Part shown: in pieces, positions 34,201 to 42,527 of the stretch
How the letters are laid out: the number at the start of each line of letters is the position of its first letter
How positions within the stretch are numbered: position 1 is the stretch's first letter
Source of the DNA: Phaeodactylibacter luteus
GTDB lineage: Bacteria > Bacteroidota > Bacteroidia > Chitinophagales > Saprospiraceae
Assembly (NCBI RefSeq): GCF_007993045.1
Contig: NZ_VOOR01000014.1
Coordinates: 1 to 64,000, forward strand
Length of the DNA: 64,000 nt
Direction of reading: 5' to 3'
Position numbers and translations under genes: made by a program
Notes under the pieces: generated by a model
Told to the model about the DNA's origin: nothing
Database searches by the model: none
What the model saw: only the letters and a program-made list of their open reading frames with translations

Positions 34201-34921
34201 CAATTCTGAGCGCGAGCTCGCGCACGCCCTGTTCCTTGCCGGATTCGAAGTAAGGGATGTGCACATGACCGACCTGATGAGCGGCAAGGAGACGCTCGAG
34301 GACATTCAATTCCTGGGAGCAGTGGGCGGTTTTTCCAATTCAGATGTATTGGGCTCTGCCAAAGGCTGGGCGGGCGCATTCAAGTACAATGAGAAAGCCA
34401 AGGCTGCATTGGAAGGGTTCTTTGCCCGGGAAGACGTATTATCTATAGGCATTTGCAATGGCTGCCAGCTTTTCATGGAGCTGGGGCTCATTTACCCTGG
34501 CCACGCTCCCCACCCGTTGATGGGCTTCAACGATTCGCACAAGCACGAAAGCGGTTTCACTTCCGTAACGGTAGGCAAGAACAACTCCGTCATGCTGTCT
34601 GGCTTAGAAGGCAGCACACTGGGCGTTTGGATTTCACATGGAGAAGGGAAATTCAACTTAGGCCTGCCAGAGGACGCCTATCACATTGTAGCCAAATATG
34701 CCTACGAAGGCTACCCTGCCAACCCCAATGGCAGCAGTTATGCCACCGCCATGCTGGCCAGCCCGGATGGCCGCCACCTAGCTACTATGCCGCATATAGA
34801 GCGCTCCATTTTCCCCTGGAACTGGGCCCACTACCCTGCTCAGCGGCAGGATGAGGTATCGCCCTGGCTCCAAGCTTTCATCAATGCGCGGAAATGGCTG
34901 ACGGATAAGGCTCAGGGGTGA
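31241..34921 (+). CDS. purL: Phosphoribosylformylglycinamidine synthase, single-chain
   Basis: Up to 1226 residues, the large type that fuses synthetase and glutaminase. The N-terminal region, two AIRS-like halves ([50 protein letters not shown]) and a C-terminal class I glutamine amidotransferase ([13 protein letters not shown], catalytic Cys about 1075 in GICNGCQLF, final HIERSIFPW) are all present. It makes FGAM from FGAR, glutamine and ATP in purine synthesis. Homologues typically begin MI.FFGTP, so the true start may be the ATG at 31259 (1220 residues). It is monocistronic. Confidence 0.95.
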   Translation: [1226 protein letters not shown]

Positions 34922-35117
34922 TCATGGCTGCACAAGGTGGCGTCAAGCATTTACAGCCGCTGACAGTATGCTTGGCTTGGCAGTGTTGGGCTGGTTTGTA
35001 AGGCCGGAAACTTCAGACGGGCGCAATGTTAAAGGTAAAGAGCGAAAAGCTGGTTGTGCCCACTATCCTTGCTTTAATTACATAGCACTGTGATACAAAC
35101 CGGCAGTCAAAGCCAAG

Positions 35118-35672
35118 CTATGCTTTTTCCTTCAACAAGGACTGAGCCCTGTGTTTGGCACGGTGGATCCTCATTTTCACTGCCCCTTCTCTGATTTTCA
35201 AGTCGCTTGCAATCTCCTTTATCGTCAAATCTTCCCTGTATTTCATCAGTAAAATCTTAAAGTCTAGGGGAGCAAGTTTCTCTAGCCGGGACAACCCCTC
35301 AACAACTTTTCTTTCTATCTCAACAGCATCTGGCACGAACCCATCCCCTTGCTGGACAGAAAGCTGATGCAACAAGAGATGAGCGCTGGATTCCAAAGCT
35401 ACATCCCGGTTACGCCTTTTTTGCCGCAAGATATCAATACAGTGATTCCTGGCAATCCGGAAAAGCCAGCCGGCCAAAGCATCCTTGTTCGTTAGGCTGT
35501 TAAAATTGATCATCACTTTTAAAAAAACATCCTGCACTGCGTCTCAGGAAAGCGCTTCCTGCTTTAGGAAGGTAAGGCAATACTTGAAGAGGGCATCATT
35601 GTAATCTTTATACAGATCGTCTACGATTTGTTTCTGCCTCGCCTCAATCCGCGCACCATCATTTGAAGCCAT
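35118..35672 (-). pseudogene. ECF sigma-70 factor gene interrupted by an in-frame TGA
   Basis: The frame from the ATG at 35672 reads continuously through a sigma region 2.1 sequence (YNDALFKYCLTFLKQEALS), a TGA at 35546-35544 (codon 43), and DAVQDVFLKV, the region 2.2-2.3 core. It runs on to region 4.2 (LTIKEIASDLKIREGAVKMR). Removing the one stop gives a normal 184-residue ECF sigma factor, so this is a single nonsense codon, perhaps CGA to TGA. A GTG at 35537 could restart a 139-residue protein lacking region 2.1. A pseudogene is the simplest reading; a sequencing error or an alternative start is possible. Confidence 0.8.
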
Positions 35673-35918
35673 AAAAAAGATTGTTGCGTCTGTCCTTGTT
35701 ATGACAACCCAAGTTTTTATTAAGAATAGTTGTTTTTTTTGGCAACCGCTACTGAGAAAGATTCGCTCAAAAAGCAGCTATCTGCCCAAATGAAAGGGCC
35801 AAAACTTAAGCCTACTTAACCAAAAGCTTTTACAGCCCCCAATGCCCCGGTTTACCCCTGCTGCGTGGAGCCTGCCCAGCCTGCTTCCCAGAATGGGGAC
35901 TGCCCCCTCCGCAAGGAT

Positions 35919-36020
35919 AGGGGCCTGCCCCTGCCCGCGGGCAGGTGCCGCTATGCTCCGGGGCTCGCTATCCGCTCGGCCCTATCGGGCGTCCCCCCCT
36001 TCGCAGCGCTAGGCCGGTGC
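35919..36020 (+). repeat. Family A dispersed repeat, copy 5
   Basis: It differs from copy 6 (40549-40650) at about one position in 100. It contains the perfect palindrome CCTGCCCGCGGGCAGG near its start. Confidence 0.92.
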
Positions 36021-36147
36021 TAACATACAACTAAGGAACATTCGGTACTTTGGCTTATACCCGAGCATCCTAAACATGCCCCCCAATCGAAGCCCCCCTT
36101 GTCTGACGACTGTAGTATACCATTCCACTATAGTATAAAAGCAAGAA

Positions 36148-36175
36148 TTAAAAAGGTGGGGGCCTTTGCCCCCAC
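36148..36175 (-). terminator. Rho-independent terminator on the minus strand
   Basis: The stem GTGGGGGC/GCCCCCAC (36156-36163 with 36168-36175), four-base loop, is followed on the minus strand by CTTTTTAATTC. It could end the transcript of the small membrane protein gene at 36404-36646. Confidence 0.65.
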
Positions 36176-36403
36176 AGAAACTCCTAAGTGACTCAGACAC
36201 AAACTAAGTCTCCAAACATTAAGTATGAATGTTTCTACTTACTCAACTCAATTGTACTTCATTTGCTTTCCTTATAATCATCGCATCCATACCTTAGAAA
36301 TACAACGCTCAAGCTGAGCAAAAAACGCGGTGTTAGCCGGAGCTTTGAACATAAGCAGCGCTCTCCTTGTGAACTCGTGGCAGGCCTGATATTTGGGGGA
36401 ACA

Positions 36404-36646
36404 TCACTCTTCCCCGCAACCAAGGTCTACAACTTCCATCTCCATGCCTGCCGAGGCTGTCAGTGCTGTAGGTTTATCTTCATCATTAGCGCCAAAGGCA
36501 AAATAAAGCAGGAGCGCAAAGGATGCCCAAATAATTCCAGCGCTGATACTCCTAAGCGCTGAAGTAAAACTTGATTTCATCAATGAAAATAGTTTGCGCC
36601 CCGAAGCGTAAGCCCAGGGCTTCAAGTGAATGATAAACCTGTTCAT
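36404..36646 (-). CDS. Small single-pass membrane protein, unknown function
   Basis: 80 residues from the ATG at 36646, or 58 from an internal ATG at 36580 (MKSSFTSALRS). A hydrophobic helix (AGIIWASFALLLYFAFG) is followed by an acidic tail (NDEDKP ... EMEVVDLGCGEE). The family is not recognised. A minus-strand terminator 230 bp downstream supports a transcript here. Its upstream gap is long and AT-rich. It may be an accessory gene of the sigma/two-component stretch. Confidence 0.45.
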   Translation of the reverse strand: MNRFIIHLKPWAYASGRKLFSLMKSSFTSALRSISAGIIWASFALLLYFAFGANDEDKPTALTASAGMEMEVVDLGCGEE

Positions 36647-37443
36647 GGTCCTTGGTTTTTAGTCTGTTAGCGTAGTCCAAGAAGTGCCTGTTCATCATTC
36701 AAAGCAGGAGATGGGCTGTAAAAGCAAACTCTAGGCCAGAGCGGCCCGCGAGCAGGATGTGAAGCGCTTTACAGTTTCAGTAGCTTTGGGCTTGCTAGGA
36801 GGGGCGGAGACAACAAAGCACGTTGAACTATTTTGGCTTAGCCCCAAAACAGGCCTTCATCCCTTGCTGACTCCACAGCCGAACTAGATATTTTGCGTTG
36901 TTTATCTGTGGCAAATTTAACAGGAGCTACAGGGCATTGCAATTGCATGATTATGCCAAAATGCCCCCGACAAAGGCAATCCACTAAGATTAACTGTCTA
37001 TAAAAACAACCGCATATTCATGCTAAATTGAAAAGGCTTGCTGTGTTTTTCTAGGCCTGCACCTGCCTCGGGTTTGACAATAAGGTTTTATATCCCTATG
37101 TTTGGACTAGAATTATAGCTAGTGCCTGCTAACTACATGTTATATGCCTTTTCAAACCAACACGTGTTACTCCTAGTACAAGCACCTGCGCTTCTAGCAA
37201 AAGCCGCTCAACACTAAGAGATGCTAGGTTAGCATCTCCAAAAGTTAAGCCTTGTGTAAGCCACCGGCCAACAAAAAGTTATTACCCACCTAAAAAGCTT
37301 CATTATCCTAAATAGGCGAGCCACGCCTTGCTGTGGCAGCTCTGCCTTTTTTTGCAAAACGAACCGTTTTCTAAACTTAAAACTAGCCATCTCCTCTACC
37401 CCCCCCCTCGATTTTTGGCTTGGTTTAAAACATTTGTATTGTT
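36647..37443. other. Long intergenic region, no gene seen
   Basis: About 800 bp without a credible reading frame and more AT-rich than the flanks. It must hold the promoters of the small membrane protein (leftward) and the LuxR-type regulator (rightward); none was identified confidently. Confidence 0.55.
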
Positions 37444-38145
37444 ATGCTGAAGCTAGGGATAATCGATGATGACTTCAACCTCCTGCAAGATTTGAAAGCA
37501 TTCCTTGAGTATTTTGATGAGCTGAAGTGCTTAGTAGCAGAATCCTGCATCTTTAATTTTTTAAACAAAAGCCTTGTTCCAATCGACCTCTTGCTGCTAG
37601 ACATAGAGCTCGGCAACAATGAGAACGCCCTGGATTACGTAGACGCTATACATGAACGGTATGAGGAAAAAGGCTACGCCTCCCCCAAAATACTCATCCT
37701 GAGCGGGCATAAAGATCAGCACATCTATTCGCGCTCTATCACTCAAAAAGGGGTACAGGGCTTTTTCCAGAAAGGCAGCAATCCCGACCTATTGATCCGG
37801 GCTATACATATTGTTATGGCAGGGGGGTTCTTCCTTTCCAATGAGCCTGCATCTCAAATCAAAACCCTTCTGCAACAATCTGCCCCAGACAAACAGCACG
37901 CACGGGCAGACCAGCTGATAGCCCAACATGGGCTCAACGAACGCGAGGTAGAGGCCGCTAGGTGGCTGATACAAGGGCTCACCTACGAAGAGGTGGGCGA
38001 AAAGATGTTCTTGTCTGTCAACACCATACGCCACTATGTCAGGGTATTGTACAAAAAACTCAATGTAAACAACAAAACACAGCTCCGGAACAAACTTGAG
38101 CCCTTAAGGGCACCAAAGCAGTCTGCGGAAGCATACAATCCTTAG
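37444..38145 (+). CDS. LuxR/NarL-type response regulator
   Basis: 233 residues. The receiver domain (1-125) has IIDDD, phospho-acceptor Asp53 (LLLLDIELG) and Lys in FFQKG. A C-terminal LuxR helix-turn-helix follows (about 160-222; LNEREVEAARWLIQGLTYEE, MFLSVNTIRHYVRVLYKKL). It precedes the TPR histidine kinase gene (248 bp apart, same strand) and is its likely partner. Base composition is more AT-rich than the housekeeping genes. Targets are unknown; the 800-bp upstream region is a candidate. Confidence 0.9.
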   Translation: MLKLGIIDDDFNLLQDLKAFLEYFDELKCLVAESCIFNFLNKSLVPIDLLLLDIELGNNENALDYVDAIHERYEEKGYASPKILILSGHKDQHIYSRSITQKGVQGFFQKGSNPDLLIRAIHIVMAGGFFLSNEPASQIKTLLQQSAPDKQHARADQLIAQHGLNEREVEAARWLIQGLTYEEVGEKMFLSVNTIRHYVRVLYKKLNVNNKTQLRNKLEPLRAPKQSAEAYNP

Positions 38146-38393
38146 GCCACATCCGAAGCTTTTTCCTGTTGTCAATCAACGCTTTGCAGACTACGCCCCC
38201 TCACTAAATCCCCATTTAGCCCGCTAAACTCAAATGTAGTGGCTTCGCCATAAGCCTGTAGCCATATTGCCACAACAGCTAGGCACAAACCACTGATTTT
38301 CAAAACAAAACCGCTCCAAACAAGCGATTAAGCAGTCAAGTCCAATCCTCCTAAGCCATTTAACTTTTTTACTCGACCATACCACTGTGCACC

Positions 38394-40382
38394 ATGAAAA
38401 AACGTTACCCGAAACTCCCCTTAAGAAGGGTTTGGAAAGGGGCCGTGCTATCTCTGCTATTCACAGCCAGCCTTCCCTTCGCCGCCCTCGCCTCCTACAG
38501 CTCCCATGCCCAATCCATTCTCGATTCTTTACATGGCATTCCAACGCCAGAGGCCCAGGCAGACTACCTGATCGGGAAAATCCTGACCAATGACCTCTAT
38601 GACCTAGGCCTGCAAGTGCCTCTGCTGAATAAGCTAGAAGCTATCGCAATCGAGCATCAGCTAAAAGACAAACTTGTGACCGCCTATACCGCACGGGGCT
38701 ATATCCTCACTTTAGTACCGGATTACTACAAAGCCATGTACTATTTCCGAAAAGCTTACAATATCACCTTACGCGAAAAAGGAAGAGAATGGGAGGTGCG
38801 GAAATTAAAAACAGCAATAAATATTGCAGGCATCTATGCTGAAATCGGAGACTACGATAAAACGGCAGAATATAATGCTCGCAACCTGGTTATTGCGGAA
38901 AAGCTCAAGGACTCTATGGTGCTTGCCGATGTTTATCAGACCATAGCATTGACCTCTATCAACCGTGTGCAAATCGACTCTTCTATCCTTTTTGCGCAAA
39001 AGGCAATTGCCCTCTATGAGCACCTCGGCATTACCACCAAAAAGCACATTTCAGAAACTACCCTCGCGGAAGCTTACGGCAAGTCTGGCCAGCTCAAAAA
39101 AACGATTGAGAGCAATCATCGGCTAGAAAACTTAATCTCAGAATATTCGTCCCCACCTAATTTGGAGATGTTGGCAACTATGCACGGCACCCTCGCTAAG
39201 AATTATCTTGCCATAGGGAAACCTGACCGTGCTTACCAAACCGCTAAGTCTGCCTTAACCCTGTTAAATGCTAATGATGATAAAATGTGGGATGCCTATC
39301 GGCTGACCATCTACGAATCTCTTAGTGAGGCGTTTCATCAACAAGGGCTGACAGACAGCGCCTACCACTATCTACGCCTTGCAACTGAGCTAAAAGAAGC
39401 CCTAATTGACGAAAAGCGTATACGGGAGATTGCTGCGGTTGAGAGCTCTTTCCTTATCCAGGAAAAAGAAACTACTATAAATGAACTGGCCGTCTCTAAT
39501 GAAAAGAAACGCGCTGCCATTTTTAAACTGACAGCGGCTTTGGTATTGTTTTTCCTAATGACAGCAGGCATACTATGGCTCTATTCCAACCTCAGTAAAA
39601 AGAAGAACCAGCTCAGTCAGCTCAAAGAGCAATTGACCCAAACCAACCATAAACTTAAAACTGCCATTGCCCAACGGCAACAGTACATCAGTCTTATTGT
39701 ACATGACATCAAGTCTCCGCTCTTCTCCGCTTATATCAATACTCAGATGCTGAACAGCCAAAACGCTCATAGGCAGGCCCTAAACTTAAGCCCTTTGCAA
39801 AAAGCGCTTGCAAGGATAGAGGCAGCCATTGCGAAAATCTTGGAAATAGAAAACACATCAAACACTGAATCCTTCCTCAATATCAAACCGTTCAACCTTA
39901 CCCACATGCTGCTAGAAACGATAAACGCTTTTTCGCTAACTGCTGAGGCCAAAAACATCCAGCTCGCCTTTGCCCCTCCAGCATCAACAGTTGAAGTAGA
40001 ATCAGACTACCATGTTCTCCAGCATGTCCTTGAAAATGTGATCTCCAATGCAATCAAATATTCACCCCACGGCAGCGTTGTCAGCGTAACCCTGAACAAA
40101 GTAAAAGGGGATACTCAAATCGCAATCCGCAATTCTGTTTCTCCCTCTCCCCTTCCTAACACCTCTCCCCAAGCTGCCTCCGAGCAACACTTTAATACGG
40201 GCTCTTGGGGCTTAGGCTTGAAGCTTAGCACCGCGCTCCTAAAAGAGATCGATGGTACAATGAGCATTAAAAACCGCTCTGCCAAAACCAAAGAATTCAT
40301 CATTTCCATCCCCGACTCCCTTTCATACAAGCACCTAAAAATATCCGGCGGAGGCCATAGCCTGACTGCCTCCAAAGCGTAA
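38394..40382 (+). CDS. TPR-repeat sensor histidine kinase
   Basis: 662 residues. A signal/N-terminal hydrophobic segment (about 14-34) is followed by TPR-like helical repeats (about 60-345), a coiled linker, one TM helix (about 378-398; LTAALVLFFLMTAGILWLY) and a cytoplasmic coiled coil. The HisKA-like motif is IVHDIKSPL (His about 437). The HATPase_c domain has an N-box (NVISNAIKYSPHG) and a G2-like SWGLGLKLST. The usual G1 box (DxGxG or NTGxP) is replaced by RNSVSPSPLPN, so the ATP lid is atypical. The periplasmic TPR sensor probably signals to the adjacent LuxR-type regulator. Confidence 0.88.
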   Translation: MKKRYPKLPLRRVWKGAVLSLLFTASLPFAALASYSSHAQSILDSLHGIPTPEAQADYLIGKILTNDLYDLGLQVPLLNKLEAIAIEHQLKDKLVTAYTARGYILTLVPDYYKAMYYFRKAYNITLREKGREWEVRKLKTAINIAGIYAEIGDYDKTAEYNARNLVIAEKLKDSMVLADVYQTIALTSINRVQIDSSILFAQKAIALYEHLGITTKKHISETTLAEAYGKSGQLKKTIESNHRLENLISEYSSPPNLEMLATMHGTLAKNYLAIGKPDRAYQTAKSALTLLNANDDKMWDAYRLTIYESLSEAFHQQGLTDSAYHYLRLATELKEALIDEKRIREIAAVESSFLIQEKETTINELAVSNEKKRAAIFKLTAALVLFFLMTAGILWLYSNLSKKKNQLSQLKEQLTQTNHKLKTAIAQRQQYISLIVHDIKSPLFSAYINTQMLNSQNAHRQALNLSPLQKALARIEAAIAKILEIENTSNTESFLNIKPFNLTHMLLETINAFSLTAEAKNIQLAFAPPASTVEVESDYHVLQHVLENVISNAIKYSPHGSVVSVTLNKVKGDTQIAIRNSVSPSPLPNTSPQAASEQHFNTGSWGLGLKLSTALLKEIDGTMSIKNRSAKTKEFIISIPDSLSYKHLKISGGGHSLTASKA

Positions 40383-40548
40383 GCTTTACTTGTAATACAC
40401 CAAGCCAGTGCTTCGCTCCGCGTCTACTTCGTGGCATGAAAATTTGAAGATGCTGTTTTTTCACTCACAACCTGCCTGACAGGAGCTGCTGGGCGAACAG
40501 GGGCTAAATCAAGAAGTCGAGAGGGGCGCAAACCAGATTGTCTTTTTT

Positions 40549-40712
40549 GGGGGCCTGCCCCTGCCAGCGGGCAGGTGCCGCTATGCTCCGGGGCTCGCTA
40601 TCCGCTCGGCCCTATCGGGCGTCCCCCCCTTCGCAGCGCTAGGCCGGTGCCAGGCTAAAGCCCGAAAAGCATAAACGCCTGCGGCAGTTTGGTTCACGCC
40701 CGATCAAAAAAA
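40549..40712 (+). repeat. Family A dispersed repeat, copy 6 (with tail)
   Basis: The core 40549-40650 is almost identical to copy 5. The tail to about 40712 (GCTAAAGCCCGAAAAGC ... CTGCGGCAGTTTGGTT) matches copies 2 and 4. Confidence 0.92.
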
Positions 40713-41619
40713 CAACCGCTGCTGGGGCAATAGGAGCAAAAGTCCATCCCATTTCTCCAAATGCTTGATTTTGGCATGAATATGCAATTGTAGGGGCAGC
40801 TAAAGGGGTTTAAATTTATGGCAACACAATCAACCACATATGCATAAAAACAGCTTTTAATTCCATTTCATGTACATTCTGGCGGCAGGCATAAGCCCAA
40901 ATCTTGGGCGGGCAGCGCAAGGCTAAACATGCGCTCCTCTGCCTCGCCGCGGTTCGGCCTAAAAGGGTCACGATTGTTCATAATTTGTTGTGAAGAAGAG
41001 GGCTTCCGAATTAGGATCCGCCAACAGTGCAAAAGCTATCGGCCCTTGGCTATCCCCCCAATGCCTTGACACCCTATTTTGCAAGGGCCTCTTCTCCAAT
41101 ATTCGCCCGAAAGGCTGTAGTCAAGACCAAATGCCAAATTGGCATCAAACGATAATGTTGAGGTAGTAGAAGCATACGATTATACCTTGATCTCTTCAAG
41201 GTGCTTCGCAATTCTGGAAGAGGGGTCTGCCCCTTTTCCTTTTTCTATAATAACTGCCTGCCAGCTTAGGTCTTCATCAGCCGTACCAATACGCCTTCCT
41301 GAGCTGGCACTGCCAGCTTACTTAAGCACCGCTTACGAGTGTAGTTTTGCCACTGCCCCGCCCCCTCTGTGCCATTCAGTACAATCAACAAATCAACGCT
41401 TTACAGACGGGCATGCTGCCACAACAGGCGGCTATAAATCCTTAGTTTTTATGGCCCTCCAAATGCTCCCTTCTTATTGGCCGACATGTTTAGGCCAAAT
41501 ATTGTACGAAAACAATCGGAGTGGTTTTATGCGCCCAAAAGCCCAAAGTCATTTTCCGTCTATAATTGAGCACAATGGGAAACCGGGCGCCGGGAAAATC
41601 AAATCTACTGCCCCTACCC

Positions 41620-41722
41620 TTGCACCGGCCTAGCGATGCGCAGGGGTGCAAAGCCCGATAGGGCCGAGCGGACAGCGAGCCCCGGAGCGTAGCGCCCCCT
41701 GCCGGTTGGCAGGGGGAGGGCC
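41620..41722 (-). repeat. Family A dispersed repeat, copy 7
   Basis: Reverse orientation: GGCCTAGCGATGCGCAGGGG at the start, CCCGATAGGGCCGAGCGGAC in the middle and GGCAGGGGGAGGGCCC at the end. It lies 27 bp beyond the stop codon of the SDR gene at 41750. Confidence 0.85.
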
Positions 41723-41749
41723 CATCCCACGGGGATGCTGCTCTTTTGG

Positions 41750-42472
41750 CTAAATGACTTGATGGTTGAAAGGCTGAATGACCATTTCGGATACCACTCC
41801 GGAGGTGGGCTGCTGGCAGAGGAACCAAACTGCCCGGCCAGCTTCTTGGGCAGAGATGAACTTATCGCGGTTGACCGGCATGTCGATGTCGTCCCAGAAG
41901 GCAGAGTCTACCCCTCCCAGATAAAGGTTGGTCAGCCGCACCTGTGTGCGCTTGAGCTCTTCGCGCAAAGACTTGACCATGCCGTTGAGCCCGTATTTGG
42001 AAGCGGCGTAGGCCGCGGCGGCGGCCATAGGGGCTTTGCCTAAGACTCCAGGTATATTGATGATCAGGCCTTTCTTGGCATCCTTCATCGGGGGCAGGAA
42101 TGCCTGCATCACGATGAAGGCCCCTTTGAGGTTGATGTCGATCAAACGGGAGAAATCATCCAGCTCGATGTTTTCGAACTTTTTGAGATAGCCCACCCCT
42201 GCTGCATTGATCAGGATGTCTAGCTGCCCTAGCTCCTGATGCAGCTGATCGGCCACGGATTGTACAGAGGCGGCATCGGCCACATCCATCTGAAAGGTGT
42301 GATCGTGAGGCACTTTGCAGGCATCAGCCACTGCTTTGAGTTTGTCGGCATCCCTGCCTGCGAGGTAGAGCCTGGCTTTAGAGCCAGCAATGAGCTTGGC
42401 CGCTTCCGACCCTATGCCACCGGTGGCTCCTATAATCAGTACGCGTTTGTTGGCCAGCATTTCAACAGCCAT
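41750..42472 (-). CDS. SDR-family protein lacking the catalytic serine, downstream of folE
   Basis: 240 residues with an SDR fold: cofactor motif GATGGIG (about 15-21), INAAG (about 88-92), structural Asn in DINLKG, and YAASK (Tyr155, Lys159). At the position of the catalytic Ser (13 residues before the Tyr) it has Gly142 (NIPGVLG, where SDRs have ISS or ISG), so classical activity is doubtful or altered. folE lies 55 bp upstream on the same strand, so a pterin-related role is possible. A non-enzymatic or different-chemistry role is equally possible. Confidence 0.85.
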   Translation of the reverse strand: MAVEMLANKRVLIIGATGGIGSEAAKLIAGSKARLYLAGRDADKLKAVADACKVPHDHTFQMDVADAASVQSVADQLHQELGQLDILINAAGVGYLKKFENIELDDFSRLIDINLKGAFIVMQAFLPPMKDAKKGLIINIPGVLGKAPMAAAAAYAASKYGLNGMVKSLREELKRTQVRLTNLYLGGVDSAFWDDIDMPVNRDKFISAQEAGRAVWFLCQQPTSGVVSEMVIQPFNHQVI

Positions 42473-42527
42473 AAACTTGTTATATTTTGAATGATGGAAT
42501 GTGATGATGGGCAGGGGGCGGCCAGTA

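Larger units (their letters stand above)
35673..36403. other. Intergenic region with repeat and terminator
   Basis: 731 bp with no gene. It holds family A copy 5 and a minus-strand terminator hairpin. The rest is AT-rich compared with most of the window. Confidence 0.6.
40383..41749. other. 1.37-kb region without a credible gene
   Basis: It holds family A copies 6 and 7 and an operator-like palindrome ATGCCAAATTGGCAT at 41131-41145. A 164-codon open frame (41139-41633) runs into repeat A7 and shows no protein-like features. This may be a remnant region. Confidence 0.55.

Noticed and set aside
35544-35546. The TGA codon of the sigma gene as selenocysteine or programmed readthrough
   Set aside because: No selenocysteine insertion hairpin was evident, the position is not a catalytic site, and sigma factors do not use selenocysteine.
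41139-41633. 164-codon open frame in the 1.37-kb gap
   Set aside because: It overlaps repeat copy A7 at its end, has no protein-like pattern or recognised motif and no good start context.
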